Shown here: one piece after another, positions 1 to 8,966 of the stretch | How the letters are laid out: every line of letters begins with the position of its first letter | How positions within the stretch are numbered: the stretch's first letter is position 1 | Assembly (NCBI GenBank): GCA_014652975.1 | Contig: BMZV01000005.1 | Location: forward strand, 120,723 to 160,623 | Direction: 5' to 3' | Length of the DNA: 39,901 nucleotides | Source: Kocuria marina | Lineage (GTDB): Bacteria > Actinomycetota > Actinomycetes > Actinomycetales > Micrococcaceae | The notes under the pieces: model-generated | Database searches by the model: none | The model's input: the letters and a program-made list of their open reading frames with translations, nothing else | What the model was told of the DNA's origin: nothing | Translations under genes and position numbers: made by a program

Positions 1-25
1 GGGGGGGGGGGGGGGGGGGGGGGGG
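1..25. repeat. Homopolymer G run at the window edge
   Basis: The first 25 bases are all G, and normal mixed sequence begins right after. A G run of this length at the very end of a sequence is most simply a sequencing or assembly artefact, such as dark-cycle G calls or a low-quality contig end. No gene or repeat in the window explains it. A real poly-G tract cannot be excluded from this sequence alone. Confidence 0.6.
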
Positions 26-214
26 CGTCTGTGCGGCCGCCGTCGGGACCGGGACGGCGAACCGCGAGACCGCTCCTGAAAACCTCGGGAACCAGCGGCA
101 GCACCCAGGCTTATTAGTCCAGCTAAATATGCCGTATTCCCGCACGTCACACGGGTTCACCGCAATGTTCGAGCCACGCCGAACAAAATACGCATTTTCG
201 ATACCAAATCGACC

Positions 215-226
215 TAGCATGCCGGT
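215..226 (+). promoter_or_regulatory. Probable leaderless promoter of narG (-10 TAGCAT)
   Basis: TAGCAT at 215-220 fits the actinobacterial -10 pattern TANNNT and ends six bases before the narG ATG at 227, so transcription would start on or next to the start codon. There is no Shine-Dalgarno sequence before this ATG, which fits a leaderless message. I see no convincing -35 box, and no FNR or NarL type site could be recognised in 26-214. Confidence 0.5.
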
Positions 227-3200
227 ATGGCAACCACCGAGACCCCCGCCGGGATCGACGGACCGGCATCAGATGCGCTGTTGAAAATGGGACGTTTCTT
301 CTCCCGCTGGGAGGAGACGCCGGACGGCCGCGCCGTCTTCCGTGAGGGTGGTCGCGCGGGTGACGCCTTCTACCGCAACCGCTGGAGCCACGACAAGGTG
401 GTGCGCTCCACCCACGGTGTGAACTGCACGGGGTCGTGCTCGTGGAAGGTGTACGTCAAGGACGGCATCATCACGTGGGAGGCGCAGGAGACGGACTACC
501 CCTCCGTGGGTCCGGACCGCCCCGAGTACGAGCCCCGCGGGTGCCCGCGCGGTGCGGCGTTCTCGTGGTACACCTACTCGCCCACCCGCGTGCGCTACCC
601 GTACATCCGGGGCGTGCTGTTGCAGATGTACCGCGAGGCCAAGCAGCTCCACCACGATCCGGTGCTCGCATGGGAGTCGATCGTCAACGACCCCGTCAAG
701 CGTCGTGAGTTCCAACAGGCCCGCGGCAAGGGCGGGTTGGTACGCGCGAGCTGGCAGGAGGCCGTGGAGATGACCGCGGCCGCGCACGTGCACACCATCA
801 AGACCTACGGCCCGGACCGGTGCACGGGGTTCTCGCCGATCCCCGCGATGTCCATGGTGTCCCACGCGGCGGGTGCGCGGTTCATCAACCTCATCGGTGG
901 GGTCATGAACAGCTTCTACGACTGGTACGCCGATCTGCCCGTGGCCTCGCCACAGGTCTTCGGCGACCAGACGGACGTCCCCGAGTCCGGGGACTGGTGG
1001 GATGCCACCTACCTCATGATGTGGGGTTCCAACATCCCCGTGACCCGCACCCCGGACGCGCACTGGCTCGCGGAAGTGCGCTACCGCGGGACCAAGGTGG
1101 TCTCGGTGAGCCCGGACTACGCGGACAACACCAAGTTCGCGGACGAGTGGTTGCCCGCACAGGCCGGCACGGACGCCGCGCTCGCCATGGGCATGGGTCA
1201 CGTGATCCTCAAGGAGAACTTCGTGGACCGTCGCGTGCGGTTCTTCGAGGAGTACGTGCTGCAGTACACGGACCTCCCGTTCCTCATCTCGCTCGACGAG
1301 CGCGCGGACGGCACGGTGGTCCCGGACAAGTTCGTCACCGCGGAGGATCTCGCGGCAGCGGGTGATCCCGCCGCCGCGGGGCAGGCCGATCCCGCGTTCA
1401 AGACCGTCCTGCTGGATCGGCACACGCACAAGGCCGTGATCCCGCAGGGCTCCATGGGCTTCCGCTACAACGACCAGGACGAGGGCAAGTGGAACCTGGA
1501 CCTGGGGGACACCCTGCCCGCACTGTCGATCGCGGATTCGGCCGGGTACGACGGCGGTGTCACCCACCTCGATCTGCCCGCGTTCACCGACCCCACGGGG
1601 GCCGGTTCCACGATCCGCCGCGGCGTACCCACCACCACGGTGGCCGGGCGCACGGTGACCACGGTCTTCGACATCATGCTCGCGCAGTACGGCGTGGGTC
1701 GCGAGGGCCTACCGGGTGAGTGGTCCGCCGGCTACGACGACGCCCGGACCCCCTACACCCCCGCGTGGCAGGAGGAGGTCACGTCCGTCCCCGCGGAGGC
1801 CGTGATCCGCACGGCACGCGAGTTCGCTGCGAACGCGGAGAAGTCCCGCGGACGCTCCATGATCATCCTGGGCGCGGGCATCTGCCAGTGGTACCACGGT
1901 GACACCACGTACCGGGCCATCCTGGCCATGCTCATGCTGTGCGGGTGCCAGGGACGCAACGGCGGCGGGTGGGCCCACTACGTGGGTCAGGAGAAGGCCC
2001 GCCCCATCACCGGGTGGGCGGCCATGGCGTCCGCGAACGACTGGATGCGTCCCCCGCGGTTCATGATCGGCACCGCGTTCTGGTACATGCACACGGACCA
2101 GTGGCGCTCGGACGGGTACTCCTCCGACTCCTTGCAGTCGCCGCTCGCGGAGGGTCACCTGAGAGGCATGCACACCGCGGACGTCGTGGCCCAGTCCACG
2201 CGGCTCGGGTGGATGCCGTTCTACCCGCAGTTCCACGAGAACTCGCTGGACGTCGCGGACGCGGCGATCGCGGGTGTGGAACGCGGCGAAGCGGCGTCGG
2301 AACCCGAATGGATCGCGGCCAAGCTCAAGAACGGCGAGCTGAACTTCGCGGTCGAGGACCCGGACGCCCCCGAGAACTGGCCGCGCACCCTCGTCCTGTG
2401 GCGCTCCAACCTGTTCGGTTCCTCTGCGAAGGGCGAGGAGTACTTCCTCAAGCACCTGCTCGGGACCAGCAATAGCGTGCAGGGGCAGGACCACGCGGAG
2501 TCCACGCCGCACGACGTGCGCTGGCGTGACGAAGCACCCGAGGGGAAGCTCGACCTGTTGGTTTCCGCGGACTTCCGCATGACGTCCTCCACGCTGCTGA
2601 GCGACGTCGTGTTCCCCGCGGCCACGTGGTACGAGAAGTTCGACCTCTCCTCCACGGACATGCACCCCTACGTGCACGCGTTCACCCCGGCGATCAACCC
2701 GCCGTGGGAGGCCAAGACGGACTGGAAGCTGTTCCAGTTGCTCGCGGACGAGGTCGGCAGGCTCTCGGCCGGGCACCTGGACACCCGCAAGGACGTGGTG
2801 GCCACCGCGCTGCAGCACGACACCCCGGGGGAGATCGCCCAACCCGGCGGACGCGTGCCCGAGTGGAAGGGCACGGATGTTCCCGCCGTGCCGGGCAAGA
2901 ACTTGCCCCAACTGAAGATTGTGGAGCGTGACTACACGGCCATCGGGGACAAGTTCGTGGCGCTCGGCCCGCTCGCGGACAAGCTCGGGCTGACCACCAA
3001 GAACGTCACGTTCGACGTCACCGGGGTCGTGGACCGGCTGGGCCGTCAGCACGGCGTGTTCGACTCCGGCCCGGCCGAAGGCCGCCCCGCGTTGGACTCG
3101 GACGCCCGGATGGCAGAGGCCATCCTGAGCCTGTCCGGGACCACCAACGGTGCGCTCGCGACCCAGGGCTTCGAGACCCTCGAGAAGCGCGTGGGCAAAC

Positions 3201-3961
3201 CGCTCGCGGACCTCTCCCGGGGCTCGGAGGAGAAGGTGATCACCTTCACGGAGACCCAGCAGGCCCCCGTGCCCGTGATCACGTCCCCCGAGTGGTCCGG
3301 TTCCGAGACCGGTGGCCGCAGGTACGCGCCGTTCACGGTGAACATCGAACGCCTCAAGCCGTTCCACACCCTGACCGGGCGCATGCACTTCTTCCTGGAC
3401 CACGACTGGCTCAAGGACATGGGGGAGATGCTGCCCATCTACCGGCCTCCGCTGGACATGCACCGGCTCTTCGGCGAACCACAGCTCGGGGAGAAGGGCG
3501 AACTGTCGATCGCGGTGCGCTACCTGACCCCGCACAACAAGTGGTCCATCCACTCCGAGTACCAGGACAACCTGTTCATGTTGTCCCTCTCCCGCGGTGG
3601 CACCACTGTGTGGATGGCCCCACAGGACGCCCGCGCGATCGAGGTCAAGGACAACGACTGGGTCGAGTGCGTCAACACCAACGGCGTGTTCGTGGGCCGT
3701 GCGGTGGTCTCCCACCGCATGCCGGAGGGCGTGGTGTACGTCCACCACGCACAGGAGCGCACGATCGACGTCCCCAAGTCCGAGACCACGGGCAAGCGTG
3801 GCGGGATCCACAACTCCGTCACGCGCATCCTGGTCAAACCCACCCACATGATCGGTGGCTACGCCCACCTGTCCTGGGCCTTCAACTACATGGGGCCCAC
3901 CGGAAACCAACGGGACATCGTGTCCGTGGTCCGCAAGCGTTCCCAGGAGGTCGAGTACTGA
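227..3961 (+). CDS. narG: Respiratory nitrate reductase alpha subunit NarG
   Basis: Catalytic molybdenum subunit (1244 aa) of membrane-bound nitrate reductase, which reduces nitrate to nitrite on the cytoplasmic side with electrons from quinol through NarI and NarH. The length is normal for the family. Near residue 64 is the His-plus-Cys FS0 iron-sulfur motif (HGVNCTGSCSW), followed by CPRGAAFSW around residue 105. Regions typical of bis-MGD binding include MMWGSNIPVTRTPDAHW and the C-terminal FTVNIERLKPFHTLTGR. There is no twin-arginine signal, as expected for a cytoplasm-facing NarG. The ATG at 227 is chosen because the -10 box sits just upstream and the protein begins as its relatives do. 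It is the first gene of narGHJI; its TGA overlaps the narH ATG by one base. Very sure. Confidence 0.97.
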   Translation: MATTETPAGIDGPASDALLKMGRFFSRWEETPDGRAVFREGGRAGDAFYRNRWSHDKVVRSTHGVNCTGSCSWKVYVKDGIITWEAQETDYPSVGPDRPEYEPRGCPRGAAFSWYTYSPTRVRYPYIRGVLLQMYREAKQLHHDPVLAWESIVNDPVKRREFQQARGKGGLVRASWQEAVEMTAAAHVHTIKTYGPDRCTGFSPIPAMSMVSHAAGARFINLIGGVMNSFYDWYADLPVASPQVFGDQTDVPESGDWWDATYLMMWGSNIPVTRTPDAHWLAEVRYRGTKVVSVSPDYADNTKFADEWLPAQAGTDAALAMGMGHVILKENFVDRRVRFFEEYVLQYTDLPFLISLDERADGTVVPDKFVTAEDLAAAGDPAAAGQADPAFKTVLLDRHTHKAVIPQGSMGFRYNDQDEGKWNLDLGDTLPALSIADSAGYDGGVTHLDLPAFTDPTGAGSTIRRGVPTTTVAGRTVTTVFDIMLAQYGVGREGLPGEWSAGYDDARTPYTPAWQEEVTSVPAEAVIRTAREFAANAEKSRGRSMIILGAGICQWYHGDTTYRAILAMLMLCGCQGRNGGGWAHYVGQEKARPITGWAAMASANDWMRPPRFMIGTAFWYMHTDQWRSDGYSSDSLQSPLAEGHLRGMHTADVVAQSTRLGWMPFYPQFHENSLDVADAAIAGVERGEAASEPEWIAAKLKNGELNFAVEDPDAPENWPRTLVLWRSNLFGSSAKGEEYFLKHLLGTSNSVQGQDHAESTPHDVRWRDEAPEGKLDLLVSADFRMTSSTLLSDVVFPAATWYEKFDLSSTDMHPYVHAFTPAINPPWEAKTDWKLFQLLADEVGRLSAGHLDTRKDVVATALQHDTPGEIAQPGGRVPEWKGTDVPAVPGKNLPQLKIVERDYTAIGDKFVALGPLADKLGLTTKNVTFDVTGVVDRLGRQHGVFDSGPAEGRPALDSDARMAEAILSLSGTTNGALATQGFETLEKRVGKPLADLSRGSEEKVITFTETQQAPVPVITSPEWSGSETGGRRYAPFTVNIERLKPFHTLTGRMHFFLDHDWLKDMGEMLPIYRPPLDMHRLFGEPQLGEKGELSIAVRYLTPHNKWSIHSEYQDNLFMLSLSRGGTTVWMAPQDARAIEVKDNDWVECVNTNGVFVGRAVVSHRMPEGVVYVHHAQERTIDVPKSETTGKRGGIHNSVTRILVKPTHMIGGYAHLSWAFNYMGPTGNQRDIVSVVRKRSQEVEY

Positions 3962-5703
3962 TGCGTGTGATGTCCCAAGTTGCCATGGTGATGACCCTGG
4001 ACAAGTGCATCGGTTGTCACACCTGTTCGGTCACGTGCAAGCAGGCGTGGACCAACCGGGCGGGCACCGAGTACGTGTGGTTCAACAACGTGGAGACCCG
4101 CCCCGGTCAGGGCTACCCGCGCCGCTACGAGGACCAGGAGCGGTGGAAGGGCGGCTGGGAACTGAACCGGCGCGGCAACCTCAAGCTCAAGTCCGGTGGC
4201 CGGCTCAAGAAGCTCGCGCAGTTGTTCGCGTCCCCGGTGCAGCCGGAACTCGCGGACTACTACGAGCCGTGGACCTACGACTACGAGAACCTGGTCAACG
4301 CCCCCGCGAGTGACGACTTCCCCGTGGCCCGGCCCAAGTCCCTCATCACGGGTGAGGACACCAAGATCGAGTGGTCCGCCAACTGGGACGACGATCTCGG
4401 TGGCGCCACCGAGATGGGTCACCTGGACCCCGTGGTGCAGAAGCTGCGGGACGAGGCGAACGACCGGATCAAGTTCGAGTTCGAACAGACGTTCATGTTC
4501 TACCTGCCGCGGTTGTGCGAGCACTGCCTCAACCCGTCCTGCATGGCCTCGTGCCCGTCCGGCGCCATCTACAAACGGTCCGAGGACGGGATCGTGCTCG
4601 TGGACCAGGACCGGTGCCGCGGGTGGCGCCAGTGCGTGACCGGGTGCCCGTACAAGAAGATCTACTACAACCACAAGTCCGGCAAGGCCGAGAAGTGCAC
4701 GTTCTGCTACCCCCGCATCGAGGTGGGCATCCCCACGGTGTGCGCGGAGACGTGCGTAGGGCGCATGCGCTACATCGGCATCTTCCTGTACGACGCCGAC
4801 AAGGTCACCCAGGCGGCCGCGACGCCCAACGAGCAGGACCTCTACGAGGCCCAATTGGACCTCATGCTGGACCCCAGCGACCCCGAGGTGATCGACGCCG
4901 CTCGCCGGGACGGGATTCCCGAGGACTGGCTCGAGGCGGCCCGCAAGTCGCCTGTGTACGCACTCGCCAAGACCCTTCGCGTGGCCCTGCCGCTGCACCC
5001 CGAGTACCGCACCATGCCCATGGTCTGGTACGTCCCGCCGCTGTCGCCCATCGTGGACCTGCTCAAGGAACAGGGCCACGACGGCGAGGACCCGGACAAC
5101 CTGTTCGGCGCCATCGAGTCCCTGCGGATCCCGGTGGAGTACCTCGCGGAACTGTTCACCGCGGGGGACACCGAGCTGGTCACCCACGTGCTGCGCAAGC
5201 TCGCCGCGATGCGCGCCTACATGCGCAACGTCACGCTCGGGGACGAACCGGACGAGTCGATCGCCCAGGCCGTGGGGATGACGGGTTCCGAGATCCGCCA
5301 GATGTACCGGCTCATGGCGATCGCCAAGTACGACGAGCGCTACGTGATCCCCGCCGCCCACGTGGAGGACGCCCACAACCTCGAGGAGATCGGGTGTTCC
5401 CTGGACGTGGACGGCGGCCCGGGCATGGGCCAGACCGGCGTGTTCGGTGAGGCCTCCGGCCGACCCATGCCGGTCGCCGTCGAGAACTTCGCAGCCTTGC
5501 GGGCACGGCAGACGGGCGAGGACCCCACGGGCAACGACCAGTTGGCCGGTCGCGTGAACCTGCTCAACTGGGACGGCAACGGGACCCCCGCGGGACTGTT
5601 CCCGGCGCAACCGGAGCGAGATGGGGCGTCGCTCGCGGCGACCTCCGACAACCCGGGTTCGCGACCGGACCAGGGCACCGCCGGGGCGAGCGGGGGCCGG
5701 TGA
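3961..5703 (+). CDS. narH: Respiratory nitrate reductase beta subunit NarH
   Basis: Electron-transfer subunit of 580 aa carrying four Fe-S clusters between haem protein NarI and NarG. All four cysteine groups are visible: CIGCHTCSVTC near residue 16, CEHCLNPSCMASCP near residue 183, CRGWRQCVTGCP near residue 218, and CTFC with CAETC shortly after. The Trp in CRGW marks the [3Fe-4S] cluster site typical of NarH. The ATG at 3961 overlaps the narG stop (TGATG), indicating coupled translation; the open frame extends upstream inside narG but that part is not NarH-like. The C-terminal tail is rich in Gly, Pro and acidic residues. Certain by family resemblance. Confidence 0.97.
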   Translation: MRVMSQVAMVMTLDKCIGCHTCSVTCKQAWTNRAGTEYVWFNNVETRPGQGYPRRYEDQERWKGGWELNRRGNLKLKSGGRLKKLAQLFASPVQPELADYYEPWTYDYENLVNAPASDDFPVARPKSLITGEDTKIEWSANWDDDLGGATEMGHLDPVVQKLRDEANDRIKFEFEQTFMFYLPRLCEHCLNPSCMASCPSGAIYKRSEDGIVLVDQDRCRGWRQCVTGCPYKKIYYNHKSGKAEKCTFCYPRIEVGIPTVCAETCVGRMRYIGIFLYDADKVTQAAATPNEQDLYEAQLDLMLDPSDPEVIDAARRDGIPEDWLEAARKSPVYALAKTLRVALPLHPEYRTMPMVWYVPPLSPIVDLLKEQGHDGEDPDNLFGAIESLRIPVEYLAELFTAGDTELVTHVLRKLAAMRAYMRNVTLGDEPDESIAQAVGMTGSEIRQMYRLMAIAKYDERYVIPAAHVEDAHNLEEIGCSLDVDGGPGMGQTGVFGEASGRPMPVAVENFAALRARQTGEDPTGNDQLAGRVNLLNWDGNGTPAGLFPAQPERDGASLAATSDNPGSRPDQGTAGASGGR

Positions 5704-6398
5704 TGGGGCTGCTGTCGAGCCTTCTGGGCAGGGCCGGGAAGGGGACCGTGGAGGTGCCCGGGTACCGGGACCGCAACCCGCAGCGTTCCGCGGTGATCCG
5801 CCAATCGGCGGCCCTGCTGCTGAGCTACCCGCGCCCCGAGGTGATCGAGCAGCTGCCCCTCGTGGAACGGGCGCTGACCGAGGTGGGCGTGGACCCCGAA
5901 CAGGTGGCACCCCTGATCCGGTGGCTGCGGGAATCGGACCTGCGGGAGATCCAGGGCGACTACGTCCAGGAGTTCGACCTGTCCCGGCGCCACAGCCTGC
6001 ACCTGACCTATTGGACGGACGGTGACACGCGCCGTCGCGGCGAGGCCCTGTCCGCGTTCAAACAGGTCTACCGCGCGCACGGGTGCGAGTTCGGGGACGA
6101 GGAACTGCCGGACCACTTGCCCGTGGTGCTCGAATTCGCCGCGCGGGTCTCCGGCGAGGACGGTTTCGAGCTGTTGCAGCGCTACCGCCCGTCCCTGGAA
6201 CTGTTGCGCCTGGCGTTGATCCGAGACGACCTGCCCCAGGCGTGCGCCGTGGAACTCGTGTGCTCCACGCTTCCCGGGCCGTCGCCCGAGGACGAGTCAG
6301 CCGTGGCCCGGATGGCCGGTTACGGACCGCCCACCGAGGCCGTGGGCCTGGACGCCTACGACCCCCGCCTGCTGCCCATGACCGGAGGAAACCAGTGA
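5703..6398 (+). CDS. narJ: Nitrate reductase assembly chaperone NarJ
   Basis: TorD/NarJ family chaperone of about 231 aa that binds apo-NarG, helps insert the molybdenum cofactor and is not part of the final enzyme. The body matches NarJ, including YPRPEVIEQLP near residue 40, LREIQGDYVQEFDLSRRHSLHL near residues 80-100 and ELPDHLPVVLEF near residue 138. The ATG at 5703 overlaps the narH stop as TGATG; a GTG one codon earlier (5700) is possible but less likely. Position between narH and narI is the canonical order. The TGA at 6396 overlaps the narI GTG by four bases. Confidence 0.93.
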   Translation: MGLLSSLLGRAGKGTVEVPGYRDRNPQRSAVIRQSAALLLSYPRPEVIEQLPLVERALTEVGVDPEQVAPLIRWLRESDLREIQGDYVQEFDLSRRHSLHLTYWTDGDTRRRGEALSAFKQVYRAHGCEFGDEELPDHLPVVLEFAARVSGEDGFELLQRYRPSLELLRLALIRDDLPQACAVELVCSTLPGPSPEDESAVARMAGYGPPTEAVGLDAYDPRLLPMTGGNQ

Positions 6399-7201
6399 AC
6401 GTGATCGACACCCTCTTGTGGGGGATCCTGCCGTACGTGGTCATGCTGACCCTCGTGGGAGGGCTGATCTGGCGGTACAAGTACGACCAGTTCGGGTGGA
6501 CCACGCGCTCGTCCCAGCTCTACGAGTCCCGGTTGCTGCGCATCGCCTCGCCGCTGTTCCACTTCGGCATCCTGGCCGTGCTCGTGGGGCACATCATGGG
6601 GCTCGTGATCCCCAAGTCGTGGACGGAGGCGGCGGGTCTGTCCCAGCACGCCTACCACTTCCTGGCGCTGTCCATCGGTTCGGTCGCCGGTGTGGGAACG
6701 CTCGTGGGCATCGTGATGCTCATCGTGCGCCGCCGCCGGACCGGGCCCGTGTTCATGGCCACCACGGCCAACGACAAGTTCATGTACGTGATGCTGCTCG
6801 GCGCGATCCTGGCCGGTCTGGCCACCACGGTGCTGTCCGTGTTCGACCCGGCCACCGTGGACTACCGCGAAACGGTGTCGCCGTGGTTCCGGTCCCTGTG
6901 GATCCTGCAACCGGACGTGGGGGCCATGGCCGCCGCCTCCACGAGCTTCCACGTGCACGTGCTGTGGGGCATGGCCCTGTTCGCGGTGTGGCCGTTCACC
7001 CGCCTGGTCCACGCCTTCACGGCGCCGCTGCACTACCTCTTCCGCCCGTACATCGTCTACCGCTCGCGGGGTAACGCCCCGCGTGCCGGTTCCGTGAACT
7101 ACCGCCGCGGTTGGGAGCCCATCGGCACCCAGGACCGCGCCAGTTCACGACGCCGCACGCGGCCCCCGCGCGAACGCTCCGGTTCCACGCGCGTCAAATA
7201 A
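6395..7201 (+). CDS. narI: Respiratory nitrate reductase gamma subunit NarI
   Basis: Membrane cytochrome b subunit of 268 aa that oxidises quinol and passes electrons to NarH. About five hydrophobic helices are visible. Histidines suited as haem ligands lie in the second helix (LFHFGILAVLVGHIMG, near residues 54-70) and the last helix (FHVHVLWGMALF ... RLVHAF, near residues 187-210). The GTG at 6395 overlaps the narJ stop as GTGA, with GGAGG at 6384-6388 as ribosome-binding site. The tail after the last helix is basic and Arg-rich (about 45 residues), longer than in many NarI proteins. Confidence 0.95.
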   Translation: MNVIDTLLWGILPYVVMLTLVGGLIWRYKYDQFGWTTRSSQLYESRLLRIASPLFHFGILAVLVGHIMGLVIPKSWTEAAGLSQHAYHFLALSIGSVAGVGTLVGIVMLIVRRRRTGPVFMATTANDKFMYVMLLGAILAGLATTVLSVFDPATVDYRETVSPWFRSLWILQPDVGAMAAASTSFHVHVLWGMALFAVWPFTRLVHAFTAPLHYLFRPYIVYRSRGNAPRAGSVNYRRGWEPIGTQDRASSRRRTRPPRERSGSTRVK

Positions 7202-7237
7202 CCCGGCCCCTTCCCCGCCCCACCCCTGAGGAGAGTC

Positions 7238-8461
7238 ATGTCCGCCGTCCCCGCCGCTGAGGCCGCACCGAACCTGAAACAGGGCCAGTTCAGGAACCTC
7301 ATCCTGGCCACGTTGGCGTCCACCGTGGGTTTCTGGGCGTGGACCATCGTGGGGCCCCTGTCCAAGCGCTACGCGAACGACATGCACCTGAGTCCCGGGC
7401 AGACCGCGATCCTCGTGGCCATGCCAATCTTCGTGGGCTCGATCGCCCGGGTTCCCGTGGGTGCGCTCACCGACAAGTTTGGCGGGCGGCTCATGTTCAC
7501 CGTGATCCTGGGGATCACCGCACCGCTCGTGCTGCTCACGGGTGTGGTGGGTCAGCTCAACAACTTCCCGCTGCTGGTGGTCGTGGCGTTCTTCCTGGGG
7601 ATCGCGGGCACCGTGTTCGCGATCGGTATCCCGTTCTGTTCCGCGTGGTACGAGTCCCACCGCAAGGGCTTCGCCACGGGCGTGTTCGGTGCGGGCATGG
7701 TGGGTACCGCGGTCTCCGCGTTCTTCACCCCGCGCCTGGTCGCCGCGACCGGGTACTTCATGACCCACGTGATCGTGGCCGTCATCGTGGCCGTGAGCGC
7801 CCTGCTGTGCTGGTTGCTGCTGCGCGACTCGCCCGCCCGCGCCGGGGTCGTGGCGGAACCGGCCATGCCCAAGCTCAAGGCCGCGTTCAAGCTCAAGGTC
7901 ACCTGGCAGCTGTGCTTCCTCTACGCGGTGGTCTTCGGTGCGTTCGTGGCCTTCTCCAACTACCTGCCCACGTACCTGGCCAACGTGTACTCGTACGATC
8001 CCACCGCGGCCGGCACGCGCACCGCGGGCTTTGCGCTCGCCGCCGTGATCGCACGCCCCGTGGGCGGTACCCTCGCGGACCGCTTCGGTCCCAAGATCAT
8101 CACCCTGCTCTCGTTCGGCGGCACGATCGTGCTCGCGATGCTCGTGGCCCTCCAACCCAGCGGTGAACACGTCTACGGTCCGCTGTTCCTGCTCATGGCC
8201 CTGTTCCTGGGCCTCGGCACCGGTGGTGTGTTCGGCTGGGTGGGTCGGGCGACCCCCGCCAAGAACGTGGGCACCGTGGGGGGGATCATCGCCGCGGCCG
8301 GCGGTCTGGGCGGCTACTTCCCGCCCCTGGTCATGGGTGCCACCTACGACCCCGAGAGCAACTCCTACTTCGTGGGGCTCACCCTGCTCGCGGTGTTCTG
8401 CCTTGCCGCGTTCTTGCTGGCACTGGTGGTCCGGCACGGGGGGCGCAAGGCCGAGAAGTGA
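7238..8461 (+). CDS. narK: Nitrate/nitrite transporter, NarK family (MFS)
   Basis: Major facilitator protein of 407 aa with about 12 membrane helices, moving nitrate in and/or nitrite out for the reductase encoded just upstream. Family marks are RVPVGALTDKFGGR in the first half, RPVGGTLADRFGPK in the second, and the Gly-rich stretch GTVGGIIAAAGGLGGYFPP near residue 350 that resembles the nitrate signature of NNP transporters. A ribosome-binding site (GAGGAGAG) precedes the ATG by a normal distance. It lies 36 bases after narI and ends in the strong hairpin at 8467-8503, so it is probably the last gene of narGHJI-K. Substrate direction cannot be read from the sequence. Confidence 0.92.
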   Translation: MSAVPAAEAAPNLKQGQFRNLILATLASTVGFWAWTIVGPLSKRYANDMHLSPGQTAILVAMPIFVGSIARVPVGALTDKFGGRLMFTVILGITAPLVLLTGVVGQLNNFPLLVVVAFFLGIAGTVFAIGIPFCSAWYESHRKGFATGVFGAGMVGTAVSAFFTPRLVAATGYFMTHVIVAVIVAVSALLCWLLLRDSPARAGVVAEPAMPKLKAAFKLKVTWQLCFLYAVVFGAFVAFSNYLPTYLANVYSYDPTAAGTRTAGFALAAVIARPVGGTLADRFGPKIITLLSFGGTIVLAMLVALQPSGEHVYGPLFLLMALFLGLGTGGVFGWVGRATPAKNVGTVGGIIAAAGGLGGYFPPLVMGATYDPESNSYFVGLTLLAVFCLAAFLLALVVRHGGRKAEK

Positions 8462-8466
8462 GGTTG

Positions 8467-8503
8467 GCGGCGTCGTCGTCCGAGGCATGGACGACGACGC
8501 CGC
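8467..8503. terminator. Bidirectional terminator between narK and the GntR gene
   Basis: A perfect 15-bp inverted repeat (8467-8481 with 8489-8503, arms GCGGCGTCGTCGTCC and its complement) with a 7-base loop lies just after the narK stop and just after the stop of the convergent GntR gene. There is no long T run, as is common in high-GC actinobacteria. It can serve both genes. Confidence 0.85.
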
Positions 8504-8505
8504 TG

Positions 8506-8874
8506 TCACCCCTCCGAACGGGCGCGCAGCGCGTGCTGCACGAGCGCCATGCACTCCTCGGGGGAGTAGTGCAGCTGCCCGGCCACCTCGTCGAGGTACC
8601 GGGCGGCGGCGCGTGCCGCGGCGGCGTCGCGGTCGTCCCGGCCCTGCGCGATGAACGTGCCCTTGCGCCCGCGTGTCTCGATCACGCCGTGGGTCTCCAT
8701 CTCCCGGTAGGCCTTGGCCACGGTGCCCGCGGACAGCCCCAGCTCGGACGCGAGCGCGCGCACCGGTGGGATGCGGTCACCCACCATGAGTTCCCCGGAG
8801 GAGACGTCCCGCAGGACGCATTCCACGAGCTGTTCGTACACCGGTGTGGAAGCGGCGGGATCCACCGTGAACAT
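8506..8874 (-). CDS. GntR family transcriptional regulator, YtrA type
   Basis: Short DNA-binding repressor of 122 aa. Residues 1-70 form the GntR winged helix, with PVYEQLVECVL, DRIPPVRALASELGLSAGTV and GVIETRGRKGTFIA. After it come only about 45 helical residues, the size seen in the YtrA subfamily, which usually controls ABC transporter genes or its own operon. The ATG at 8874 has AGGGGA in front; an upstream extension of the frame is not GntR-like. No ABC transporter is adjacent, so the target is unknown. It converges on narK and is divergent from the acyl-CoA dehydrogenase-like gene at 8967. A perfect dyad at 8905-8919 is a candidate operator. Confidence 0.85.
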   Translation of the reverse strand: MFTVDPAASTPVYEQLVECVLRDVSSGELMVGDRIPPVRALASELGLSAGTVAKAYREMETHGVIETRGRKGTFIAQGRDDRDAAAARAAARYLDEVAGQLHYSPEECMALVQHALRARSEG

Positions 8875-8904
8875 GCCTTGTCCCCTTCGATCGACTCCCC
8901 TCAT

Positions 8905-8919
8905 GGTAGGTGGCCTACC
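8905..8919. promoter_or_regulatory. Candidate GntR operator, dyad GGTAGG-N3-CCTACC
   Basis: A perfect 6-bp inverted repeat with three central bases lies 31 bases upstream of the GntR ATG, in the divergent promoter region shared with the gene starting at 8967. Its place and symmetry suit a dimeric regulator acting on itself and perhaps on the divergent cassette. Binding by this GntR protein is inference. Confidence 0.4.
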
Positions 8920-8954
8920 GCTGAAAAGGTGGGGTGGGTGTCCGCCCCGACACG

Positions 8955-8966
8955 TAGGCTGATGGG
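8955..8966 (+). promoter_or_regulatory. Probable leaderless promoter of the 8967 gene (-10 TAGGCT)
   Basis: TAGGCT at 8955-8960 matches TANNNT and stands six bases before the GTG at 8967, the same geometry as at narG. No Shine-Dalgarno sequence precedes the GTG in the expected window. Confidence 0.5.

Noticed and set aside
26-214. FNR, NarL or GlnR binding sites upstream of narG
   Set aside because: No TTGAT-N4-ATCAA type palindrome or other recognisable site was found; weak partial matches are not reportable.
1709-3910. A 733-codon open frame on the - strand inside narG, and a 432-codon one at 269-1567
   Set aside because: These are antisense shadows caused by G/C-biased third positions; they have no ribosome-binding site and no domain-like sequence, while narG on the other strand is unmistakable.
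3886-5910. A 674-codon open frame on the - strand opposite narH
   Set aside because: Low-complexity Arg/Gly/Val/Leu-rich shadow of narH; no recognisable domain.
7145-8554. A 469-codon open frame on the - strand opposite narK
   Set aside because: His/Arg/Gly-rich antisense shadow of the transporter gene; no start signal or motif.
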